Notes: a model not told the origin generated them from the letters alone. Shown: positions 8,275-18,099, numbered from the stretch's first letter. The stretch: DNA of 38,606 bases from Mesoaciditoga lauensis cd-1655R = DSM 25116 (GCF_000745455.1 NZ_JQJI01000023.1:1-38606), one strand, 5' to 3'. Program-made: numbers and translations.

Positions 8275-8559
8275 TTAGCAAACGTCCTTGTCTATCCCTC
8301 TTTCACCGAACTCATCCAATTGAGAAAAGTACACATCGTTAAGACCTTTCTTGCATTTTTTCGCATCTTTCAAAGGGTTAGTCGTAAGCTTTATTTCGCA
8401 GTAATCCATCTCTTTCAAAAGGTCTTTAGCCGATCCCATCGGAGGAAAAGCTGTGAACACGATATAACGTTTGGCAAATCCATCATCAAACGATTTCTTT
8501 ATTCCCCTAGCATCTACCAAGCCGAATTTTCTTCCATAAAGAATTGCAACATCGTACAT
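8275..8559 (-). CDS. hypothetical protein, 94 aa, leads the kinase-regulator operon
   Basis: I do not recognise this protein. It is soluble, mixed alpha/beta in look, with a GRKFGLVDARG segment near the start and three Cys residues in the second half (about 54, 69 and 94, the last being the C-terminal residue). The ATG has a clear AAGGAGAA box, and the stop is 33 bases before the LytS-type kinase start, so it is very likely co-transcribed with the kinase and regulator. It could be an accessory factor for that system, but nothing in the sequence shows how. Confidence 0.7.
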   Translation of the reverse strand: MYDVAILYGRKFGLVDARGIKKSFDDGFAKRYIVFTAFPPMGSAKDLLKEMDYCEIKLTTNPLKDAKKCKKGLNDVYFSQLDEFGERGIDKDVC

Positions 8560-8620
8560 TTCGCATTCTCCTTTTCGGTAATTTTATCCCACAAACTCTT
8601 AATGTGTATCAAGTTTATAA

Positions 8621-8662
8621 GTGAATAGTGAATAGTGAGTTGTAAGAAGTGAGTAGTTAAAG
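8621..8662 (+). repeat. degenerate 7-bp tandem repeat
   Basis: Six consecutive heptads read GTGAATA, GTGAATA, GTGAGTT, GTAAGAA, GTGAGTA, GTTAAAG. The array lies about 50 bases left of repeat copy B, upstream of the 94-aa gene. It contains no spacer structure and is not a CRISPR. Confidence 0.6.
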
Positions 8663-8710
8663 AATGACTAAGAGCACAAATGATAATTTTCCTAAGTTTC
8701 CAAATTAGAT

Positions 8711-9071
8711 CTCATGCTGTGCGTGAACATTATGAAAAGTATTACGAGAGACAAAAATTACTATGAGAACATGTGAGCAACACATTGGAATACAATCCTT
8801 TTTGATTTAATACCCGCTTTCCAAACGGTCAAGGTAATTTTTTTCGAAGTCCTGTCAGAACGGATTCGCTCTTCTTTCCATCTTATAATTCAAAATATGA
8901 GGCACGCTCAGCCACTCATCCGTGAGTGCTTCGCTTTCTCGGCACGTCCTGTGCCTTTCAACCTCATATTTTGAATTTCCAGCTGGAGAGCTCATATGTT
9001 CTGACAAGTACTTCGAGGGTGAGATTTAATCCCTTTTTGAAATGCTTTGTAATATTGATGCACAATGTGAG
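8711..9071 (+). repeat. dispersed structured intergenic repeat, copy B
   Basis: Same order and orientation as copy A, with good terminal symmetry: the left end CTCATGCTGTGCGTGAACAT and the right end, read in reverse complement, CTCACATTGTGCATCAATAT. The core hairpin stem is CACTC/GAGTG where copy A has CGCTC/GAGCG, a paired change. The GGCAC/GTGCC hairpin and the TTCAAAATATGAGG/CCTCATATTTTGAA stem are kept. It accounts for most of the 600-base gap between the 94-aa gene and pgk-tpi. No direct repeat is seen at its borders. Confidence 0.85.
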
Positions 9072-9125
9072 CTGTCCTATAGAAAAACTTAATTGTTACC
9101 TCTATATTCGTCAAGAAATTCTAAG

Positions 9126-9153
9126 AATAAAGCCAGCTAAAGCTGGCTTTATT
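9126..9153. terminator. terminator of the gap-pgk-tpi operon
   Basis: AATAAAGCCAGCT-AA-AGCTGGCTTTATT is a near-perfect palindrome starting 8 bases beyond the pgk-tpi stop, with T-rich sequence on both sides when read from either strand. Confidence 0.85.
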
Positions 9154-9160
9154 TTGAATT

Positions 9161-11116
9161 TTAACAAAGCTTCGTAGCTATACGATGGATAGATGAGAAA
9201 TCTTCGACTTTTAACGAAGCTCCCCCGATCAGTCCACCATCTATATCTGGCAAGAGGAAGAGCTCTTGGCAATTGCTAACTTTTACACTCCCGCCGTACA
9301 GAATAGAAATTCTCGAAGCAATTTCTTCCGTGAATATTTCGGTCAGGACGCTTCTCACATAGGCGATCGCTTCTTGTGCCTGGTATGGCCTTGCTACTAC
9401 ACCTGTACCTATAGCCCATACAGGCTCGTAAGCTATCGTCAACTTTGAAACATCGTTTACCTTCACGTCTTTCAAATCCTTGGTTAACTGCTCCTTCAAC
9501 ACTTCAAAAGTTTTTCCCGCTTTTCTTTCTTCTAAAGTTTCTCCAATGCAAAGCACGACTGACATATCGTTTTCCAAAGCGGTTTTCACCTTTTCGTTGA
9601 GGAAATCATCGGTTTCACCAAAAATATGGCGTCTTTCTGAGTGCCCTATAAGAACATGGGTTATTTCCATGTCTTTAAGCATGGGAACACTTATTTCACC
9701 GGTAAAAGCGCCTGAGAGTTTTGAGTGAACGTTTTGAGCACCAACAACGATATCACTCCCTGTGAATATTTCCTTGACTGTTGGTAATGAGACGTAAGGA
9801 GGAAATACCCACACCTCTGCGTTTGAGTTCATATCAAGCGCCTTCAACAATTCTCGCGAAAAACTCCTCGCTTCAGATGGGGTTTTGTTCATTTTCCAAT
9901 TGCCTGCAACTATTAGAGGACGTTTCTTCTTCGAATCAAGTATGGAGGCTATTCCTGGGAGTTCCTTTCCCTCTAAGAATTCAAGGGAGGCTCCTCCACC
10001 AGTGGAAACGTGTGAAACTTCGTTTTCAAGCCCAAATTTTTTCACAGCTGCTGCGCTGTCTCCGCCACCAATAACCGTTAAAGCGTCTTTCATACTTGCA
10101 AGCGTTTGTGCAACGGCTTTAGTACCGTTGGCAAAGTCGTCTATCTCGAAAACGCCCATCGGGCCGTTCCAAACAACGGTCTTCGCTCCAGAAAGCTTTT
10201 CCTTGAAAAGCTCCACACTCTTAGGACCTATATCAAGCCCCATCCATCCTGATGGAATCCCTTCTGCTATGGTGAACGTTTTCTTTTCGACGCCAGCCTT
10301 CAATTCTTGGGCACACACTGCATCAACTGGCAAAACGATTTCCACTCCAGCCTCTGAAGCTTTTTTCAAAATATCTTTGGCAAGATCTATTTTGTCTTCT
10401 TCGTATCTAGATGAGCCTATTTCATGGCCTTGTGCTTTTAAGAACGTGAACATCATTGCGCCGCCGATGAGAAGCTTGTCAGCCTTGTTTAAAAGATTTT
10501 CTATGACTCCTATCTTGTCGGATACTTTTGCTCCTCCGAGTATGACAACATATGGTTTCTCTGGAGAAAAGGTTACTTTAGACAACATGTCTATCTCTTT
10601 CTCCATCAAAAAGCCGGCTACTGATGGAAGGAACCTCGCCACTCCAACGTTTGACGCATGTGCACGATGGGCTGTACCAAACGCATCGTTAACGTGAATA
10701 TCTCCAAGTTTTGCCAAAGATTTTGCAAAATCTGGATCGTTTTTCTTTTCACCAGCGAAAAATCTGGTGTTCTCTAGGAGCACCACATCACCAATTTTGA
10801 GGTTCTCAGAAAGCCTTTCCGCTTCTTCGCCTATGGTTTGTTTACAGAAAATGACTTCCTTTCCCAAAAGTTCCCCTAGCCTTTTTGCTACAGGTTCAAG
10901 GGAATATTTGGGATCTGGTTCACCCTTAGGACGGCCAAGGTGAGACATAAGTATCACCTTGGCACCTTGATCAAGGGCATACTTTATAGTCGGAAGCGCT
11001 GCCTGAATTCGAGTGTCATCTGTTATTTTCCCTTCACTCATGGGAACGTTGAAATCCACTCTCATCAGGACGCGTTTATCTTTTAATTCAACTTCCTTGA
11101 TCGTGAGCTTTTTCAT
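9161..11116 (-). CDS. pgk-tpi: phosphoglycerate kinase-triosephosphate isomerase fusion
   Basis: This single 651-aa reading frame carries two consecutive glycolytic enzymes. Residues 1 to about 395 are PGK ([47 protein letters not shown]). About 400-651 are TIM (GNWKMN, IGHSERR, the catalytic segment [16 protein letters not shown]). In Thermotoga maritima the same fusion is reported to need a programmed frameshift between overlapping genes. Here it is in frame. The open frame can start at GTG 11125, but AAGGA is 10 bases before ATG 11116 and almost touches the GTG, so ATG 11116 is preferred. It follows gap directly and ends in a strong terminator. Confidence 0.97.
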   Translation of the reverse strand: MKKLTIKEVELKDKRVLMRVDFNVPMSEGKITDDTRIQAALPTIKYALDQGAKVILMSHLGRPKGEPDPKYSLEPVAKRLGELLGKEVIFCKQTIGEEAERLSENLKIGDVVLLENTRFFAGEKKNDPDFAKSLAKLGDIHVNDAFGTAHRAHASNVGVARFLPSVAGFLMEKEIDMLSKVTFSPEKPYVVILGGAKVSDKIGVIENLLNKADKLLIGGAMMFTFLKAQGHEIGSSRYEEDKIDLAKDILKKASEAGVEIVLPVDAVCAQELKAGVEKKTFTIAEGIPSGWMGLDIGPKSVELFKEKLSGAKTVVWNGPMGVFEIDDFANGTKAVAQTLASMKDALTVIGGGDSAAAVKKFGLENEVSHVSTGGGASLEFLEGKELPGIASILDSKKKRPLIVAGNWKMNKTPSEARSFSRELLKALDMNSNAEVWVFPPYVSLPTVKEIFTGSDIVVGAQNVHSKLSGAFTGEISVPMLKDMEITHVLIGHSERRHIFGETDDFLNEKVKTALENDMSVVLCIGETLEERKAGKTFEVLKEQLTKDLKDVKVNDVSKLTIAYEPVWAIGTGVVARPYQAQEAIAYVRSVLTEIFTEEIASRISILYGGSVKVSNCQELFLLPDIDGGLIGGASLKVEDFSSIHRIATKLC

Positions 11117-11129
11117 GTGGCTCACATCC

Positions 11130-12140
<1,011 letters not shown>

Positions 12141-12156
12141 CTACCTCCTTGTTTTA

Positions 12157-12486
12157 TTAAAAATTGGGTAAATTCATTCCGCCGGTTACGGCTTTCATTT
12201 CCGCGTCTGCTCGCTCCTTCACCCTAAAAGCGTACTCGTTAAATGCACTCACAAGAAGGTCCTTAAGCATCTCCTTGTCTTCGAGTACTTCAGGCTTTAT
12301 CTCTATGTCTTTCACTTCATAATCGCAATTTCCCTTTACTTTTACAGCTTCACCTCCTACAGATACCTCTATTTCTATGTTTTTCAGATTCTCCTGAACT
12401 TCCGCAGCTTTTTTTTGCATCTCCTGCGCTTGCTTCAGAAGTTTTGACATGTTCATTCCGCCAAATCCTTTGAATTTGTTAGACAA
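12157..12486 (-). CDS. ybaB: YbaB/EbfC nucleoid-associated protein
   Basis: This is a DNA-binding protein of the YbaB/EbfC family, a small coiled-coil dimer. The start is chosen at TTG 12486, which gives 109 aa (family norm about 100-115), because GGAAGGAGG lies 6 bases upstream. A longer frame starting at 12522 would run inside dnaX. Visible features are the MSKLLKQAQEMQKKAAEVQENL helix region, the VSVGGEAVKVKGN strand region, and a Met/Gly-rich tail (MKAVTGGMNLPNF). The start overlaps the dnaX stop, the very common dnaX-ybaB pairing, so translation is coupled. Confidence 0.93.
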   Translation of the reverse strand: MSNKFKGFGGMNMSKLLKQAQEMQKKAAEVQENLKNIEIEVSVGGEAVKVKGNCDYEVKDIEIKPEVLEDKEMLKDLLVSAFNEYAFRVKERADAEMKAVTGGMNLPNF

Positions 12487-13915
12487 TTTCTTCTCCTCCT
12501 TCCGGCAGGACTTTTCCTCCAAATACGCTCAGGGCTTTAACAACGGCTTCCCTTGTTTTAGGCTCTATTTTATCAAGGGAAATCGCCGAATAAGCGTTCA
12601 AAACCTTTACCTTTCTTTCAGTTATGCGCTGAAAATCTTTTTCCACCTCTTCCACACGTGATTTTAGGTTTTCATGGCACAATTGTGTGTCAGCAATTAC
12701 CAACAATCTATCTCCAAAATCCTTTAAATTCGCCTTTGCCAGACAGGCAAAAATCGAAATATCTCCTTCATTTGCATACCATTCAAGCAACTTGTCCACA
12801 TCACTTTTAACGATAGGGCCACTGCTGCCTTCCTTTGAAACTTCTTTTTCACTTTTGATCGGTATTTTTTCGCTTTCCGAAGTTGTTTCTTGCTCCTGCG
12901 TTTCAACGCGAGAGTAACTAAGAGCTTCAAAGACGCTTAACATCTTAAATGTGTCTAACGTTCTTTCTTCATTTTTAAGCCGATAAGAAAGATCGGAAAG
13001 GAACTTACCCACTTTTGCCATATTTGGTTCTACCACATGCTCACTTACAAAATCCACTGCCTGGTTTAAAAAATTCCTCACTTCTATTCCTTCTGATTCC
13101 AACCTTTCAACAACGCTCACCAAAGAATTAACATTTCCCGAAATTATCGTGGAAATGTACTCTTCTACCACATTCTGTGGAGCTTCTCCCAAGATGAGCA
13201 GGGCATCCTTTAAGGTAATTTCTTCAGAGGAAAACCTTGAAATTTCTTCTAACAAGCTTATGGCATCGCGCATTCCGCCCGTAGCTCTTTTTGCTATATG
13301 TCTTATCGCATCTTCTTCGTATTTTATGCCTTCCTTTTCACATATCTCTTTCAGCCTTTTTTCTATAGCTTCAACGGGTATTCTATGGAATTCCACCACT
13401 TGACATCTGGAGAGAATCGTTTCAGGAACTTTTTGCATTTCAGTGGTAGCCAGAATGAAAAACGTATGCTCAGGTGGTTCTTCAAGGGTTTTTAAAAGCG
13501 CGTTGAACGCTTCTTTGGTAAGCATATGAACTTCATCTATTATGTAAACCTTGTATTTGGCTTCAACGGGCAGGTAGCCAACTCTATCACGTATCGCTCT
13601 TATTTCATCTATTCCGCGATTGGAAGCTGCATCCATCTCAACGATATCCATGGATCTTCCACTATCTATGGCCAAACACGATTCGCACTTGTTGCATGGT
13701 TCGTAACCATCTACCAAGTGCTCGCAATTCAAGGCTTTTGCAAGTATGCGAGCGGTGGAAGTCTTACCCGTTCCACGAGGACCAGCAAAAAGGTAAGAAT
13801 GAGATACCATATTTTTACTCAAAGCGTTTTTAAAAAGCTTCGTTATATGAGGCTGTCCGACGATCTCCGAAAAGTTTTTCGGTCTGTACTTCAAATAAAG
13901 TGTTTCCATCTTCAC
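12479..13915 (-). CDS. dnaX: DNA polymerase III subunit gamma/tau
   Basis: This is the clamp-loader ATPase of the replisome, 478 aa. The AAA+ module (about 1-225) has Walker A GPRGTGKTS, a four-Cys zinc site (NCEH, EPCNKCESC), Walker B IIDEVHML, sensor ATTEMQ and the SRC arginine finger LSRCQV. The clamp-loader collar follows (about 225-330), then a Lys/Glu/Ser linker and a short C-terminal domain. No canonical X XXY YYZ slippery heptamer with a nearby stop was found, so separate tau and gamma forms are not evident. The start is GTG 13915 or the in-frame ATG two codons later; the GGAG box is compatible with both. ybaB overlaps its end. Confidence 0.95.
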   Translation of the reverse strand: MKMETLYLKYRPKNFSEIVGQPHITKLFKNALSKNMVSHSYLFAGPRGTGKTSTARILAKALNCEHLVDGYEPCNKCESCLAIDSGRSMDIVEMDAASNRGIDEIRAIRDRVGYLPVEAKYKVYIIDEVHMLTKEAFNALLKTLEEPPEHTFFILATTEMQKVPETILSRCQVVEFHRIPVEAIEKRLKEICEKEGIKYEEDAIRHIAKRATGGMRDAISLLEEISRFSSEEITLKDALLILGEAPQNVVEEYISTIISGNVNSLVSVVERLESEGIEVRNFLNQAVDFVSEHVVEPNMAKVGKFLSDLSYRLKNEERTLDTFKMLSVFEALSYSRVETQEQETTSESEKIPIKSEKEVSKEGSSGPIVKSDVDKLLEWYANEGDISIFACLAKANLKDFGDRLLVIADTQLCHENLKSRVEEVEKDFQRITERKVKVLNAYSAISLDKIEPKTREAVVKALSVFGGKVLPEGGEEIV

Positions 13916-13939
13916 CGCTCTCCGTTCACAATTCAGTTT

Positions 13940-13945
13940 ATTTTA
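13940..13945 (-). promoter_or_regulatory. extended -10 promoter of dnaX
   Basis: On the minus strand the sequence reads TGGTAAAAT, a TGn-extended -10 (TAAAAT), about 25 bases before the dnaX start. No convincing -35. Between here and copy C (13946-14156) I see only A/T-rich sequence with no gene. Confidence 0.4.
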
Positions 13946-14156
13946 CCATAAATCGTTAAAGGCTTGTTTTTCAATAAGTGATTTTTTTAACTAAATTGTT
14001 TCGTGTAAAAACCAAGCTGAAATCAATTATGTTCTCACCTTGTACGTCGATGTTAAAAAGCATCACCACTGCCAAACACTGCAAACAACCAAATTAACTA
14101 AAATGAGACTAAAAACGCGTGAAAAGCAACTACAAATCACGAAGCTAATCAAAAAG

Positions 14157-14457
14157 AAATTAAATCTAATCCTCGAAGTACTTGTCAGAACATATGAGCT
14201 TTCCCTCTGAAGACTCATAAAAACGAGGTTGGAAAACACACGGATGTGTTGAGAAAGCGAAGCACTCATGGATGAGTGTCTGAGCGTGCCTCGTTTTTTG
14301 AGTCGTAAGATGGATAAAAGAGCGAATCCGTTCTGACAGGACTTCGAAAAAATGTCTTGACCACTTGGAAAGCGGTGTTTAAATGTGGCTCACATGTTCT
14401 CATAGGGAGATTAATGCTTTTTGTAATACCTTTAGTAATGTTCACGCACAACATGAG
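14157..14457 (-). repeat. dispersed structured intergenic repeat, copy C (reverse orientation)
   Basis: Read on the minus strand it begins CTCATGTTGTGCGTGAACAT and follows the order of copies A and B. It lacks the GGAATACAATCC segment of the left arm and its distal right arm is degraded. The core stems are changed on both sides: ACTCAAAAAACGAGG pairs with CCTCGTTTTTATGAGT, and AACACA pairs with TGTGTT where A and B have GGCAC/GTGCC. This paired divergence argues for selection on base pairing. The copy fills the gap between livF and dnaX. Confidence 0.85.
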
Positions 14458-14474
14458 TTCTGGAAAAGTTGACA

Positions 14475-14509
14475 CAAAAAAGGCCGCCCGGCATGAACAC
14501 AGGCGGTGG
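14475..14509 (-). terminator. intrinsic terminator of the liv operon
   Basis: On the minus strand CCGCC and GGCGG pair around a 13-base loop, followed by CC and a run of seven T, 23 bases past the livF stop. Confidence 0.75.
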
Positions 14510-14531
14510 TAGGAGGAAGCGTTACAAAAAT

Positions 14532-15254
14532 TCAGACGGTAACACCCAGATATGCACGTCTTACTTCATCGTTCGCAAGTAATTCCTTACCTTTTCCTTC
14601 AAGCACTATAGTGCCCGTTTCCAAAACATATCCATAATCTGCTATTGACAAGGCAGCGGCAGCGTTTTGCTCAACGAGAAGAACCGTCTTTCCTTCTTTC
14701 TTTACCGTTTCTATAACCTCAAAAACTTCTTTTACAAGCAAAGGTGCTAATCCAAGTGAAGGCTCATCCATCATAAGAATAGATGGATTTGCCATCAAAG
14801 CCCTTGCAATGGCCAACATTTGCTGTTCTCCACCGGAGAGCGTGCCACCCATTTGTTTTAAACGTTCTTTAAGTCTTGGAAAAAGTTCAAGCACCCATTC
14901 ACGATCTCTCTTTATTCCAGCTTTGTCTTTTCTGAAATAGGCGCCCATTTTTAAATTCTCATCCACCGTTAAATTTGGGAAAATTCTTCTCCCTTCTGGT
15001 GCTAAACTGATCCCGGATTTAACTATGGCATCTGCTCTCAAATGTGTTATATCTTTTCCGTTATAGACGATGTTTCCCTTTTTATTTCTTATTAATCCTG
15101 CTATAGAATTTAGCGTAGAAGTCTTTCCGGCGCCATTTGCACCTATTAAAGTCGTTATCTCGCCTTCCTTAACGCTTATGTTAATTCCTTTAACAGCGTG
15201 AATGGCACCGTAATAAACGTTAAGTTCTTTTATCTCCAACACTGCATCAGACAT
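14532..15254 (-). CDS. livF: branched-chain amino acid ABC transporter, ATPase LivF
   Basis: This is the second ATPase of the high-affinity Leu/Ile/Val importer. Walker A is GANGAGKTS, the signature is LSGGEQQ, Walker B is SILMMDEPSLGLAP, and the switch His region is replaced by the LivF-typical LLVEQNAAAAL. The start is set at ATG 15254 (240 aa), which overlaps the livG stop and has GGAG 9 bases upstream; the open frame extends five codons further to 15269. It is last in the liv operon, just before the terminator. Confidence 0.96.
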   Translation of the reverse strand: MSDAVLEIKELNVYYGAIHAVKGINISVKEGEITTLIGANGAGKTSTLNSIAGLIRNKKGNIVYNGKDITHLRADAIVKSGISLAPEGRRIFPNLTVDENLKMGAYFRKDKAGIKRDREWVLELFPRLKERLKQMGGTLSGGEQQMLAIARALMANPSILMMDEPSLGLAPLLVKEVFEVIETVKKEGKTVLLVEQNAAAALSIADYGYVLETGTIVLEGKGKELLANDEVRRAYLGVTV

Positions 15255-16116
15255 AGCTCTCATCTCCAAGATACGCTTCTATAACTTTCTTGTTGTTTTG
15301 AATTTCTTCTGGAACACCATGGGCTATTATCTTGCCATAATCAAGCACGTATATTCTTTCGCATATCTTCATAACAAATTTCATATCATGTTCTATCAAA
15401 AGTATGGTAACCGAGAATTTCTTTCTAACGTCCTGGACAAATTCTGCCAATTCTTGAGTTTCTTGAGGGTTCATACCAGCTGCTGGTTCATCCAAGAGCA
15501 ACAAATAAGGCCTGGTTGCCAGAGCACGTGCTATTTCCAACTTCCTTTGAGGACCATATGGAAGCGCTGAGGCTTTCAAATGGGCAAACCTATCCAGATC
15601 AACAGCTTTTAACAGCTCATAAGCGTAATCTTTCATGTGCCGTTCCATCTTCAAATAGTCTGGTGTCTTCAAAACAGCACTCCAGAACCATGGTTTCCAG
15701 TGAGGCTTTGGAAATTTTTCAGGTTCATGCTTATGGAGAATTTTGCGCGCTTTGTAATTTTGCAGCCACGAATGCTCTGCTACAAGGACATTTTCAAGCA
15801 CGGTCATGTCAGAAAAGAGCCTTATGTTCTGAAAAGTCCTTGCGATACCCAAATGTGTTATAACGTAAGGCTTCATTCCCGTTATATTAACTCCGTTAAA
15901 CGTAACCGTTCCATACGTGGGAGCGTATATGCCAGTTATCATGTTAAATATCGTGGTTTTTCCCGCACCATTTGGCCCTATAAGCCCTATGAGTTCTCCT
16001 TCTTTCAGATAACCGTTAAAGGAATCGACAGCTGTTAAACCACCGAATTTTATCGTCAGATTTTCCAAACGCAATACGTCTTTTCTTTCGTCTTTTTTGT
16101 CGTTAATCTTGATCAC
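15247..16116 (-). CDS. livG: branched-chain amino acid ABC transporter, ATPase LivG
   Basis: This 289-aa ATPase has Walker A GPNGAGKTT, the LivG-type signature LPYGPQRKLEIARAL, Walker B YLLLLDEPAAGMNP and switch LLIEHDMKFVM. It is longer than most LivG proteins (about 255 aa) because of a charged and aromatic insertion after the Q-loop (about residues 125-155, with KPHWKPWFW) and a short Lys/Asp-rich N-terminal extension. GTG start overlapping the livM stop by 14 bases, so translation is coupled. Confidence 0.96.
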   Translation of the reverse strand: MIKINDKKDERKDVLRLENLTIKFGGLTAVDSFNGYLKEGELIGLIGPNGAGKTTIFNMITGIYAPTYGTVTFNGVNITGMKPYVITHLGIARTFQNIRLFSDMTVLENVLVAEHSWLQNYKARKILHKHEPEKFPKPHWKPWFWSAVLKTPDYLKMERHMKDYAYELLKAVDLDRFAHLKASALPYGPQRKLEIARALATRPYLLLLDEPAAGMNPQETQELAEFVQDVRKKFSVTILLIEHDMKFVMKICERIYVLDYGKIIAHGVPEEIQNNKKVIEAYLGDESYV

Positions 16117-17164
16117 CTGCTTTCTTGGTAAAGTGATCGTATATGTACTGCCAGCTCAACTCGTCTTTTCCCATGATACCTCTCCTCCAGAAGAGCATGA
16201 TCAATATGAAAACAGTTGCGAAGATGAGCATACTCATTCCAGGAATACCAGGTATGGTGATCCCAAAGAATTTCATAGGTGACTCGACTATCCTTAGCCA
16301 TTGAGCCGCAAAGGCGAAGAAAATGGCTCCCAAAACGGCGCCGGAGATACTTCCCAGCCCACCAATGACTATCATTATCAACACGAAGAAAGTCAGCATT
16401 ATTCCCAAACTGGTTGGTCGCGGATCGATGGTGGTAAGCCAATGAGCGTAAAGAGCGCCACCTATACCCGCGAAGAACCCACTTACCACGAAAGACATGA
16501 GCTGATGTTTGAAAACGTTTATTCCCATAGCCCCTGCTGCCACGGTGTCTTCCGACATTGCTCGCAAAGCACGACCGTAACTGCTGAATTTTAAACTTCC
16601 TATAGCTATGATCGTCACCAACAACCATCCCCATGCCCACCAAATGTTGGTATATGGAGGAATCCCTTTCAAACCAAGCGAACCGTTCGTGACGCTATAA
16701 GAATTCTGAATAACTATTCTTATTATTTCTGCAAATGCGAGAGTGGCTATCGCGAAGTAGTCACCGGTTACTCTTAACGATGGATACCCTACTAAGAAAG
16801 CGGCAAAAGCGGCAACTAACCCTGCTATTATGGTAGCGGGGAAGAAACCTATCTGTATGCTGTTCAATGGCCAAATAAGAGGTGCTATGAAAAACGACAT
16901 GGTTTTTTGTTGAATAGGAAGAGTTAAAAGTGCGGCCGTGTAAGCACCAACGGCAATGAATCCGGCATGACCAAGAGAAAAAATTCCAGTTACGCCGTTA
17001 ACAAGCGTGTAACTTATGGCCATTATCGAATATATGGCCATCAACGTTATTATCCTAATCCAATAATCTCCTACCGAATGGCTCGCCCCTAGAAGAAGAA
17101 AGCCAATTCCTATAACAAAAACAGTTGTAAGTAGGAAATTGGTTTTAAATGAAATCCTCTTCAT
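16103..17164 (-). CDS. livM: branched-chain amino acid ABC transporter, permease LivM
   Basis: This 353-aa permease has about nine to ten hydrophobic segments and the LivM signatures YTLVNGVTGIFSLGHAGF, GYPSLRVTGDYFAIATLAFAEI and the cytoplasmic GRALRAMSEDTVAAGAMGIN coupling region. It pairs with LivH to form the channel. It starts 3 bases after the livH stop with an AAGGTG box and overlaps livG. Confidence 0.96.
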   Translation of the reverse strand: MKRISFKTNFLLTTVFVIGIGFLLLGASHSVGDYWIRIITLMAIYSIMAISYTLVNGVTGIFSLGHAGFIAVGAYTAALLTLPIQQKTMSFFIAPLIWPLNSIQIGFFPATIIAGLVAAFAAFLVGYPSLRVTGDYFAIATLAFAEIIRIVIQNSYSVTNGSLGLKGIPPYTNIWWAWGWLLVTIIAIGSLKFSSYGRALRAMSEDTVAAGAMGINVFKHQLMSFVVSGFFAGIGGALYAHWLTTIDPRPTSLGIMLTFFVLIMIVIGGLGSISGAVLGAIFFAFAAQWLRIVESPMKFFGITIPGIPGMSMLIFATVFILIMLFWRRGIMGKDELSWQYIYDHFTKKAGDQD

Positions 17165-17167
17165 ACA

Positions 17168-18058
17168 TCACACCTTCTGTTCCGAGTAAACTGTGAATAT
17201 CCCAGTAGGTCTGAACATCAAAAGCACTATCAATATGACGTATGCGAAGACATCTCTGTACCCTGCCAAGTTCGGAAAGAATCCAACGACGAGAATTTCC
17301 GTCATGCCCAAGATGAATCCTCCAACAACTGCACCTGGGACGGAACCTATTCCACCTATAACAGCGGCTATAAATGCTTTTAACCCAGGAACGAATCCCA
17401 TGTAAGGCTGAACCTGTGGATACCTCATAGCCCACATTATTCCAGACGTTGCAGCCAGCATAGAACCGATTATGAACGTCAAGCTTATTATGTTATCAAC
17501 GTTGGCTCCCATCAAACTTGTGGTGGGTATGTCGGTGGCAATGGCACGCATAGCCGTACCCGTTTTTGTTCTGTAGAGCAACCATAATACTCCAAACAGT
17601 AGAACAAACGTGACACCAAGTATGAAGAAGGTTAGCATTTGTATTCTAAGATGATTGAATATAATAATCTTGTTGAAAAACTTTGGATAGATGTTAAAAG
17701 ATTTTGGAATACCCCCAAAAACAACGACAGCTAAACTTTCCAAGAAGAAAGAAATACCAATGGCTGTTATCAAAGCTGAAATTCTTGGAGCGTTTCTGAG
17801 AGGTCTGTAAGCCACCTTTTCAACAGTGAATCCCAACAATCCGGCCAGCGCTATTCCAACGAGAAATCCTAGCCACCAAGGCATGCTCAAGGCTATTACC
17901 GTGTAAAGCGCAAAGTAGACACCCCACATCAATATATCACCATGGGCAAAATTTATGAGCCTCAATATTCCATAAACCATGGTGTACCCTATTGCTATAA
18001 GTGCGTACAATCCTCCCAACAAAGTTCCATTTATAAGGTTCTGCGCGATGTGAGACAA
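17168..18058 (-). CDS. livH: branched-chain amino acid ABC transporter, permease LivH
   Basis: This 296-aa permease carries the LivH hallmark GGLYALIAIGYTMVYGILRLINFAHGD near the N-terminus, the TKTGTAMRAIATD coupling helix and the C-terminal FRPTGIF motif. It starts with TTG behind GGAGGAG. It is separated from the upstream binding-protein gene by 130 bases that hold a large hairpin, so its expression is probably lower than that of livK. Confidence 0.96.
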   Translation of the reverse strand: MSHIAQNLINGTLLGGLYALIAIGYTMVYGILRLINFAHGDILMWGVYFALYTVIALSMPWWLGFLVGIALAGLLGFTVEKVAYRPLRNAPRISALITAIGISFFLESLAVVVFGGIPKSFNIYPKFFNKIIIFNHLRIQMLTFFILGVTFVLLFGVLWLLYRTKTGTAMRAIATDIPTTSLMGANVDNIISLTFIIGSMLAATSGIMWAMRYPQVQPYMGFVPGLKAFIAAVIGGIGSVPGAVVGGFILGMTEILVVGFFPNLAGYRDVFAYVILIVLLMFRPTGIFTVYSEQKV

Positions 18059-18099
18059 GTGATATCATCTCCTCCAAAAATTTAAGACTTCTCATATAT

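Noticed and set aside
8621-8662. CRISPR array
   Set aside because: Units are 7 bases with no spacers. No direct repeats of CRISPR size and no cas genes occur anywhere in the window.
9885-10697. 270-aa open frame on the plus strand inside pgk-tpi
   Set aside because: It is antisense to a strongly conserved gene, has no family motif, and arises from codon bias of the real frame.
12865-12870. A6 run in dnaX as a tau/gamma frameshift site
   Set aside because: It is not a canonical slippery heptamer in the reading frame, and the -1 frame has no stop soon after it.
14063-14269. 68-aa open frame (minus) with SSYVLTSTSR, and a similar 83-aa frame (plus) at 8926-9177
   Set aside because: The shared peptide comes from the dispersed repeat, frames are not kept in all copies, and there is no ribosome binding site. 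They are shadow frames of a structured repeat.
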